Shown one piece after another: positions 50,358 through 57,800 of a stretch of DNA of 64,000 nucleotides. The translations under genes were made by a program, and so were the position numbers. The DNA comes from Hymenobacter rubidus. GTDB taxonomy: Bacteria > Bacteroidota > Bacteroidia > Cytophagales > Hymenobacteraceae. The notes below the pieces were generated by a model. The model was not told where the DNA came from. It worked only from the letters and a program-made list of their open reading frames with translations, and ran no database searches. Each line of letters starts with the position of its first letter. The first letter of the stretch is position 1. Location of the stretch: assembly GCF_016734815.1 (NCBI RefSeq), contig NZ_JAERQF010000024.1, positions 1-64,000 on the forward strand, given 5' to 3'.

Positions 50358-51011
50358 ATGCAAAAAATTATTCTCATTCTTGCCTTAGTCACGGGGCTTA
50401 CCGGAGCGGCCAATGCGCAACGCAGTATTCGCAAGCGCAGCCAAGGTTCGAGTGGCACTTTGTCCTATGGTGTGAAGGTCGGCGGTACATTGTCTGATTT
50501 GGTTGGAGTGAATGCTACCGACTACGAAAGCATTTACGGGGTTCACGCCGGGGGCTTCCTCAACATTACCCTCAATGAGCGGCTCGCCTTTCAGCCCGAA
50601 TTACTTTACTCACAAAAGGGTGCCGACTACACTGCGGTGCAACCACCGTTTGCCCCGTTAGGTACAACCCCCCGTTTGCACTACGCGGATATTCCCCTGG
50701 CCTTTCACCTCACCGCCAACGGGTTCTTTCTGGAAGCGGGCCCGCAAATTGGCTTTTTGGTGTATGCAAAAGACAAGAGTAGCGCCAGCACCTCCACCAC
50801 CTACCGCGACAATCTCAGAACAACCGATTTAGGCTACGTGGCCGGCCTGGGCTTCGAGCGCAAGACTGGTTTGGGCTTTGGCTTTCGCTATAATGGCTCA
50901 TTCACGGAAGTTCGGGATGCAAACGTCGTCGGCTCAACTACCATTCAGCCCCACGCGCGCAACAGCGCCTTCCAATTATACCTCACTTACTCTTTCAACA
51001 GGGCCTATTAA
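50358..51011 (+). CDS. outer-membrane beta-barrel protein (paralogue C)
   Basis: A 217-residue protein with signal peptide (1-20, AANAQ) and the same strand order as paralogue A: YGVKVGGTLSDLVG, YGVHAGGFLNITLN, LAFQPELLYSQKGAD, LHYADIPLAFHLTANGFFLE, AGPQIGFLVYA, DLGYVAGLGFE and a final QLYLTYSFNRAY. A basic linker (RSIRKRSQGSSG) follows the signal peptide. Most similar in plan to the gene at 48717. Has its own promoter box and a strong terminator shared with the convergent dipeptidase gene. Confidence 0.85.
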   Translation: MQKIILILALVTGLTGAANAQRSIRKRSQGSSGTLSYGVKVGGTLSDLVGVNATDYESIYGVHAGGFLNITLNERLAFQPELLYSQKGADYTAVQPPFAPLGTTPRLHYADIPLAFHLTANGFFLEAGPQIGFLVYAKDKSSASTSTTYRDNLRTTDLGYVAGLGFERKTGLGFGFRYNGSFTEVRDANVVGSTTIQPHARNSAFQLYLTYSFNRAY

Positions 51012-51024
51012 CAGCGAAATACAT

Positions 51025-51078
51025 CCAGCAAAGGCAACGCCCGGCACCTGCACAGATGCCGGGCGTTGCCTTTGCTGG
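51025..51078. terminator. long hairpin between convergent genes
   Basis: A 26-base arm (CCAGCAAAGGCAACGCCCGG then CACCTG) pairs with its complement almost perfectly. It lies between the third barrel gene and the dipeptidase gene and can serve both. Confidence 0.8.
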
Positions 51079-51091
51079 AAACTGCGTAATG

Positions 51092-52456
51092 CTATTGCGC
51101 CGCCGCGTAGTTGCGGTAGAAATGCGGAATGGTTTCGATGCCCTTCAGGAAGTTGAAAACGCCGAAATGCTCGTTGGGCGAGTGGATGGCGTCGCTATCG
51201 AGCCCAAAGCCAAGCAGAACGGTATCGAGGCCCAGCTCCGACTTGAACATGGCCACAATGGGGATGGAGCCGCCGCCACGCGTGGGCACCGGGCGCTTGC
51301 CGAAGGTGGTTTCCATGGCATCAGCCGCGGCTTTGTAGGCCAAGGAGTTGGTGGGCGTCACCACGGGCTCGCCGCCGTGGTGGGGGCGCACTTCCACGGT
51401 CACGCCCTGGGGCGCGATGCTGCTGAAGTGCTGCTGGAATTTCTCGGTGATTTCGGCTGAGGTTTGGTGGGGCACCAGGCGCATCGATATTTTGGCGTGG
51501 GCCTGCGAAGCGATGACGGTTTTTGCGCCCTCACCGGTGTAGCCGCCCCAAATGCCGTTCACGTCGAGCGTGGGGCGAATGCTGGTGCGTTCCATGCTGC
51601 TGTAGCCTTTTTCGCCGTAGCTATCGGGCAGGCCAATGCTTTGCTTGAACTCCTCTTCCGAGAACGGGGCCTTGGCCATTTCGGCGCGCTCGTCGGCGCT
51701 GAGCTCGTCCACGTTGTCGTAGAAGCCGGGGATGGTGATGTGGCCGTTGGCGTCGTGCAGGCTGGCAATCATCTCGCACAGGGCGTTGATGGGGTTTTGC
51801 ACGGCCCCGCCGTAGAGGCCGGAGTGCAGGTCGCGGTTGGGACCGGTCACGGTCACTTCGTGGTAGCTCAGGCCGCGCAGGCCCACTTCGATGCTGGGCA
51901 CGTCGTTGGCCAGCATACCGGTATCGGAGATGAGGATGACGTCGGCTTTGAGCTTCTCTTTGTTCGCTTTTACGAAGATTTCGAGGTTGTTGGAGCCAAT
52001 TTCCTCCTCGCCTTCGAACATGAACTTGATGTTGCAGGGCACGCCGCCCTGGCCGTCGCGCATCATCATTTCGAAGGCTTTGACGTGCATGTAGACCTGG
52101 CCTTTGTCGTCGCAGGCGCCGCGGGCGTAGATATTCTCGTCCTTAATCACCGGCTCGAAGGGCGGCGAGGTCCACAGCTCGTAGGGGTCGGCGGGCTGCA
52201 CGTCGTAGTGGCCGTACACCAGCACGGTTTTGGCCTCGGGGCTCACGAGGTAGTCGCCGTAAACAATGGGGTTGCCGGCCGTGGGGCAGATTTCGACGTT
52301 CTGTGCGCCGGCTTCTTCGAGGCGGGTTTTGAGGTAGTCGGCGGCCCGCAGCACGTCGGCGTGGAACTTGGGGTCGGCCGACACGGACGGGATGCGGAGC
52401 CAGTCCATCAGCTCATTGAGGAAGCGGGTTTGGTTATCGGCGAGGTAATTAGCCAT
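51092..52456 (-). CDS. M20 family dipeptidase
   Basis: A 454-residue zinc metallopeptidase of the M20 family (CNDP/carnosinase-like dipeptidases). Metal-binding motifs: VLVYGHYDVQPADP (His and Asp, about 84-97), GACDDKGQVYMHVKAFE (second-metal Asp), MFEGEEEIGS with the catalytic Glu-Glu pair, and SDTGM. A dimerisation lid domain lies at about 200-375. The late His lies in the HSPNEHFGVFNF segment. Cytosolic, no signal peptide. The ATG at 52456 is used; the upstream in-frame start overlaps the hairpin at 52525. Confidence 0.92.
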   Translation of the reverse strand: MANYLADNQTRFLNELMDWLRIPSVSADPKFHADVLRAADYLKTRLEEAGAQNVEICPTAGNPIVYGDYLVSPEAKTVLVYGHYDVQPADPYELWTSPPFEPVIKDENIYARGACDDKGQVYMHVKAFEMMMRDGQGGVPCNIKFMFEGEEEIGSNNLEIFVKANKEKLKADVILISDTGMLANDVPSIEVGLRGLSYHEVTVTGPNRDLHSGLYGGAVQNPINALCEMIASLHDANGHITIPGFYDNVDELSADERAEMAKAPFSEEEFKQSIGLPDSYGEKGYSSMERTSIRPTLDVNGIWGGYTGEGAKTVIASQAHAKISMRLVPHQTSAEITEKFQQHFSSIAPQGVTVEVRPHHGGEPVVTPTNSLAYKAAADAMETTFGKRPVPTRGGGSIPIVAMFKSELGLDTVLLGFGLDSDAIHSPNEHFGVFNFLKGIETIPHFYRNYAAAQ

Positions 52457-52524
52457 ATGGAAGCGAAGTTTGGGATGGTTGGGAATGCGGGGGTAAAAGT
52501 AGCGGGCTGGGCCGGAACGAGTCT

Positions 52525-52584
52525 CCCGAAGCTGCGCTTCGGCCCGCTGAACGATGGCCACGCGGGCCGAAGCGCAGCTTCGGG
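52525..52584. repeat. inverted repeat upstream of the dipeptidase gene
   Basis: CCCGAAGCTGCGCTTCGGCC (then CGC) pairs perfectly with GCGGGCCGAAGCGCAGCTTC (then GGG). Each arm is itself partly palindromic (GAAGCTGCGCTTC). It lies 69 bases before the dipeptidase start and 19 after the stop of the next gene, so it may be a terminator or a repeat element. Confidence 0.75.
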
Positions 52585-52602
52585 GTACATACGTTTGGGC
52601 CG

Positions 52603-53178
52603 TTACAGCCGCGAATCAAGTACCAACTCGCGCACCATCGCCTCGCCCAGCTTCCAGGCGTCGGGCCACTCTTTTTCGGGGCTTTCGAAGGTGAGCAGGT
52701 AGAGCGTGTCGGTTTTGGCGTTGGCCAGGGCCATTTGATACACCACGCGGGGCTCGGCTTCGGGCGGGGCGTCGCGGTAGCGCACAGTGCGCTTGTAGAA
52801 AGGGCCGTCGGCTACCGACGACTTTTCCAGCAACTGCTTGCCGGGACCGAAGCCGGTGCGCATCATCAGCAGCTCGGCGTATTCGGCGGCGGGGCGGCCG
52901 GTTTTGGCTTTGGCCTTGCGCACCACCTGCAACGAGAGGCCGGTCTGGAATTCGCCGCTCTCCCCTATTTCTTCCTGCGTGAGGTAGTAGGTGGTGCCGC
53001 CTTTCTGGCCCTCGGCTTTGTAGTACCAGCCGGCGGGCAGCAGCGCCGCGGCCTTGCTTTCGGGCAGCGGCTGCCAGGTGAAGCCCGCGGGTGGGGCGAC
53101 TAGCTTGACGTTGTAGCGCTGGGCAGCGACGGGCCGGGCCAGTAGCAACACCAGCCCCACGAGCAAGAAACGAACCAT
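52603..53178 (-). CDS. secreted protein of unknown function (FESPEKEW family)
   Basis: A 191-residue protein with signal peptide (1-19, RPVAAQ). The mature part is a small alpha/beta domain with TTYYLTQEEIGESGEFQTG, SLQVVRKAKAKTGRPAAEY and a final LYLLTFESPEKEWPDAWKLGEAM block. I do not recognise the family. The next ORF upstream (53223-53426) repeats the FESPEK block and is a truncated paralogue. Confidence 0.72.
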   Translation of the reverse strand: MVRFLLVGLVLLLARPVAAQRYNVKLVAPPAGFTWQPLPESKAAALLPAGWYYKAEGQKGGTTYYLTQEEIGESGEFQTGLSLQVVRKAKAKTGRPAAEYAELLMMRTGFGPGKQLLEKSSVADGPFYKRTVRYRDAPPEAEPRVVYQMALANAKTDTLYLLTFESPEKEWPDAWKLGEAMVRELVLDSRL

Positions 53179-53222
53179 GCCCACGAAGCTAGCGCTCACT
53201 ACACTTTGGCACCAAGCCGCAG

Positions 53223-53426
53223 CTACTTTATCATCTCCTCGCCGAATTTCAAGGCCAAAGCCCAGCCTTTCTCGGGGCTCTCGAAGAGGTGTAGGTAAAA
53301 GGTGTTGGTGGTGGTGGCAATGGCCCATTGCTGAATGATTTTGGCGTTGGCGCCGGCATTACGCTCATCGGTATCAGAACCATAAGCCAACTTTATAACG
53401 CTAACTTGCTGTCCATTTAGCCTCAT
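53223..53426 (-). pseudogene. truncated paralogue of the FESPEKEW secreted protein
   Basis: A 67-codon open frame without signal peptide. Its end TFYLHLFESPEKGWALALKF matches LYLLTFESPEKEWPDAWKLG of the gene at 52603-53178. The first part (GQQVSVIKLAYGSDTDERNA) resembles GQILQATTIAYGSNGD of the divergent gene at 53435. It appears to be the 3' remnant of a duplicate whose 5' half is lost. Confidence 0.6.
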
Positions 53427-53434
53427 CTATCGTT

Positions 53435-54061
53435 ATGAAATCCCTCTTTTGCTTCCTCCTTTTGCTATCGCCCGCTACGCTGTTTGCCCAGGATGGAGGC
53501 GAAGACTTCAAGCCCGCTTTGCTGCAAACCAAAACGGGCGCCATCCTAGTGTATAATGGCACGCGCCACGCTTTCACCGTACGCGTCGTGGGCAAAAACG
53601 TCGTACCGCCCACGGAAAAAGCGCCCAATTTTATCACAGTAGATGGCCAGATTCTGCAGGCCACTACCATTGCCTATGGAAGCAACGGCGACGTGACGGA
53701 CTTGCCCGAAGAGACCATGAAGAAGTTTCTAATAAGCTACCAGCAACACGAATCCGGCTACTTTAAAAACGAGTTGAAAGTGCCGGTTGCTAATGAAAAG
53801 ACGGCTTTCACGCATCCTGGCAATCACCTGTTTATGGCTTGGGAATTTGATACGCCATTCCGGGGCAAAGGCAAAGTGGTGAAGCAGCTTTACATGGTTT
53901 CCATCTGCTATAACCAGGCGCTGGTGCTCAACTGCCCTATTATGAAAGCTACCGAAGTCCCGCAAGCCAAAGCGCTACTAGCAGCTACAGCAGCCTCCTT
54001 AATGCTCAAGGACGAGCCGGTCGATTTGACTGAGCTATACCATCAGTTGGAGAAAGAATAG
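53435..54061 (+). CDS. secreted protein of unknown function
   Basis: A 208-residue protein with signal peptide (1-19, TLFAQ). The mature part is a compact alpha/beta domain (LVYNGTRHAFTVRVVGKNVV, HLFMAWEFDTPFRGKGKVVK, LYMVSICYNQALVL) ending in an amphipathic helix. The segment GQILQATTIAYGSNGD resembles the truncated paralogue on the other strand. Not recognised. Its 5' flank overlaps the promoter side of that fragment. Confidence 0.72.
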   Translation: MKSLFCFLLLLSPATLFAQDGGEDFKPALLQTKTGAILVYNGTRHAFTVRVVGKNVVPPTEKAPNFITVDGQILQATTIAYGSNGDVTDLPEETMKKFLISYQQHESGYFKNELKVPVANEKTAFTHPGNHLFMAWEFDTPFRGKGKVVKQLYMVSICYNQALVLNCPIMKATEVPQAKALLAATAASLMLKDEPVDLTELYHQLEKE

Positions 54062-54073
54062 ACCGCTACCGCC

Positions 54074-54721
54074 CTACTTCTTCGCCCACGGCAGCGGCAC
54101 GCGGCTCTCGGTCCCGCTCCTGAGCCGGCCGATATTGGCCCGGTGGGTGTATATCAGCAGCGCCGCCAGCCCGAACCCCACCCACACCAGAAACGGCTGT
54201 TGCGGCCGGAACTGGGGCAGCAGCTGCAGCAGCGCGAAACACACGCCGGCCGTCATCGAGGCCAGCGACACGAAGCGGAACAGCAGCAGCATCGCGATGA
54301 AAGCCAGGATGCACACCCCCACCGTAGCCGGGGCCACGCCCAGCATCATGCCCAGAATGGTGGCCACACCCTTGCCGCCCCGAAACTGCGCAAACACCGG
54401 GTAGATGTGCCCCACAACGGCCAGCGCGCCGCAGACCAAGCGGTAGTACAGTTCGTGCTCGGGTGCGATGGCGCCCTGCGCCACCAGCCACTGCGGCAGG
54501 AAATAAGCCGCCACAAAGCCCTTCAGCGCATCAATGAGCAGCACGGCCGAGCCCGCCTTGGGGCCGAGCACCCGGAAGGTGTTGGTGGCGCCGGCATTGC
54601 CGGAGCCGTGCTCCCGGATGTCGGCCAGATTAAAAAAGCGGCGGCCCACCCACAGGGCCGTGGGGATGGAGCCGAGCAGGTAGGCGACGAGGAGGGCAAA
54701 AGCAATGTAGAGGATGTTCAT
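54074..54721 (-). CDS. plsY: acyl-phosphate glycerol-3-phosphate acyltransferase
   Basis: Makes lysophosphatidic acid from acyl-phosphate and glycerol-3-phosphate, an early step of phospholipid synthesis, in the inner membrane. 215 residues with five hydrophobic segments. Motif 1 GSGNAGATN (about 39-47), motif 2 GGKGVATILGMM (about 114-125), motif 3 with HRANIGRLRSG near the C-terminus. The start is the ATG at 54721. It is followed on the minus strand by nothing until 54062, where the convergent gene ends. Confidence 0.95.
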   Translation of the reverse strand: MNILYIAFALLVAYLLGSIPTALWVGRRFFNLADIREHGSGNAGATNTFRVLGPKAGSAVLLIDALKGFVAAYFLPQWLVAQGAIAPEHELYYRLVCGALAVVGHIYPVFAQFRGGKGVATILGMMLGVAPATVGVCILAFIAMLLLFRFVSLASMTAGVCFALLQLLPQFRPQQPFLVWVGFGLAALLIYTHRANIGRLRSGTESRVPLPWAKK

Positions 54722-54747
54722 GGAAAGCATTGAGGCAGGAATCGCAC

Positions 54748-54790
54748 AAAAGAACGTCATGCTGCGCTGGTCGAAGCATGACGTTCTTTT
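54748..54790. repeat. compact CTGAGCG-family hairpin
   Basis: AAAAGAACGTCATGCT pairs with AGCATGACGTTCTTTT around GCGCTGGTCGA. It carries the outer ends of the GCATCT-type repeat with most of the middle missing, and its T-run lets it serve as terminator of the giant gene. Confidence 0.75.
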
Positions 54791-54817
54791 TTTTCAGTGG
54801 CTGGCTAACCAAGTCGC

Positions 54818-57800
54818 TTAGCTGTCGCCGAAGGGGTCGTCGGCCGCCTTCTTTTTCTTCTTTTCTTCTTCCTTCTTCTTTTTCTCTTCTTCCTTTTTCA
54901 GCCGCTCGGCTTCCTTTTCAGCCTCCTTCGCTTGGCGGTCGGCCTCTTTTTTGGTCTGTGCCGGGTCGGGAGTTGGCTCGGCTGCAGGCGTTGGTGCTGC
55001 AACGGGCGGCGTAGCCGCAGGAGTAGCCGCAGGAGTGGCGTCGGCAGCGGCAGGCGAAGAAGCGGCGGGAGTAGCGGCAGGCGTTGAGGTAGCGGCCGGG
55101 GCAGGGGGCGTCGGGGTGGGAGTGGTGGGGGCTGCGGCGGCCGGGGTGTTGGTTAGAGCGGGCGCATCCGCTGTTTTCTCCTTCTCTTTCACTTTTTCCT
55201 TCTTCACCACCGGAGCGGGGGCAGGCTCGTCGGCCGGAGCATCGCCGAAGGGGTCGTCGCTCTTGCTTTTCTTCTTTTTCTTGGTCACGACGGGTTCGGG
55301 AGCATCGGCCGGGGCGCTGCCGGGGTTGGCATTGGCATCGGCTTCGCTGCCGCCAAACGCATCGTCGCTCTTGCTTTTTTTCTTCTTCTTGCCCTTGGTC
55401 TCCAGCACGTCGAAATTGCCGGTAGGTGCGGGGGCAGCGGGGCGGGCGGCCAGTTTGCCGCTCTGGCCCAGGTAGTCTCTCAGGAAGTGCGCACGGAATG
55501 CATCGACGTCCGAATAATCGCCCAGGAAGACGCCGTAGCTGGTCGCGGTGTTGAAGTCGCCTTTGGCTTTGCTGCCGACTTCGGCATCGAAGGTTTCGTT
55601 TTGCGACTTGGTCAGCAGCACGTTGTTGTTGTACTTGAAGTAGTACCACACCTGGGGCTCGGGCTCCAGGTAGATTTCGACCAGGTCGGTCGAATTTTCG
55701 CGCCGGATTTCCACATAGCCGTTAATCAGCGCGTTCATGCTCTGCTTGCCCACGCCCGCCAGGCCCAGCTGGCCCACCGAGTACCAGGCCCGCTTTTTAT
55801 CATTCCAGCGCAGGTTCACCTTGCTCAGCAAGATGGTGTGGCCCGCTAGCTTGGGCGAGAGCTTGGCCAGCGGCTCGGCCGCTCCTTTGTGCATGGTGTA
55901 CGATTCCACGCCTTTGTCGCCGATGAACTGGGCCAGCTTGTACAGCTCGTCGGTGCCACCGTCCAGGGCTTCGGGCGAATTTTTGGTTACGGTGGCCAGT
56001 TCGGTGCCCATGGCGTCGATGGCTTTGGCGGGCATCACGATGTCGAGGCCCATCAGCGCGTTGATGTTGTAGCGGGCGCTGTCGGGGTTGGCCGTGCCCA
56101 CGCCACTGCCCATCATCTTGTAGTCCTTGCTGGAGTTGATGAAGCTCATGGGCCCGCGGAAGCTCAGCGAGTTGGTGGTATCGCGGTAGGTCAGCACGGC
56201 GCCCTCGTAGGCATTCACGTCGGTCGGGTCGGTGCTCGAGATGCTGTAGATGCCTTTCTTGTTGTCGAAGCGCAGCTTGCCTTCCACTCTGAAAATGGGC
56301 ACATCGGTCGGGTTGGGCACGGTGGACGCGTAAAGCGGGTACACCTTATTGCTTTGGTCCGACATGAACAGGCCGGTCATGAGCGGGGTACCGTCCTCGG
56401 CTTTGATGCCCGCCAGGTTCATGCTGAAGTTTTTGGGGTCGATGGAGTCCTTCACCGCAATCCATTCGGCGTTGGTGTTCTTGCCAAACTGCAGCTGCAC
56501 CTGGCCATCAAACACGAAGCCGCGCCGCTGGGAGTTCAGCTGCACGCCGCCCCGGTAACCGATGCGCGGCGTGATTTTGAACTTCAGACTGGCATCGACG
56601 TTGGCCACCGCAATGGTGGGCGGACCGGTGGGCGTGGCTCCTTCCACGTCCTCTTTCTTCTTCAGAAACCCTTTTTTACCTTTCACGGCCAGCAAAGAAG
56701 TTGAGTCGGACTGGAAGTTGCTAAACTTCAAGGCCACCGAGTCGCGCGCGGTTTTAAACCCGTAGAGCGCGTTGCCGCTAAACGCCGCCTTCGACAGCAC
56801 CTGGATGTTGCCGTTGTAGAGCTTGTGGAATTTGGCCAGCGAATCGAGCAGCAGGCCGGCCCGCTTGAGTTGCCCCAGGCGGCCATTGGCCCCGATGCTC
56901 ACCTTGCCCGAATCGGGAACCACCCAGGCATCGGCCGAGGCGATGTAGGGCACGCCGCCCACTTTCATCTGGTATTTGGCCAAGTCGTACACGCCGGTAG
57001 AAGCCTTGAACTTCAGCCCGTACTGGTCGGGATTGGTGGAGTAGAAGTACGACTTGGTGGAGTCGGCATTGGCCGCCACGCGCAGCTTCACCAGCTTCTT
57101 CTTGAAGTCCCAGCGCCCGCCGCTCAGCGTGGTTTTAAACTTCGAGTAGGGCAAGTCGATGCTGGCCGTGCTGCCTTCCTCGCGCTTGAAATCGGCAAAG
57201 CCGCGCTTCATGTCATACTCAAACGCCACGTCGTTGGCCGTGAGCGCGGGCTTGTTGGTTTCGGCCGACTTCACGCTAAGCGCCGCCCGACGCCCGGAGT
57301 AGCTGTCAGACTTGAAGGTGAATTCCGGCGACTTGATAAAGGACTGCGGGCCATCTAAGCGGCCGTTGCCGCCCGCCCCCTTGGACGTGAGCAAAGCCGT
57401 GCCTTTGAAGGTATAGCCGGCCGCTGGCGTTTTGCTTTTGGGGTCGGGCGCGGCGCCGTAGAGGTGAATGGGGTCGCCGGAGCGCGGCGTGGTCAGGTAC
57501 ATGGAATCCTGGCGCACGTTCCAGTTCATGAGGTAACCAGTGGGCAGCGTCATCTTCGGCACGTCTACGCCGTCGGCTTTTTTGGCGGCTATGGCGCCGG
57601 TTTTGCCCACCGTCACCACCGAGTCGCGATAGAACACGAACTGGTTCGAGGTGAACGTGCCCGACTGGTAAGTGATGGTACCATCGGCCTGCAGGCCTTT
57701 GCCGTCCATCTTCACCTTGTTGTACACGCGGCCCCGGCCTTTGTAAAGCGGGAAGCCTTCCTTGGGCACATCGTAGCTGAAGCCCAGCGAGCCATCGGGC

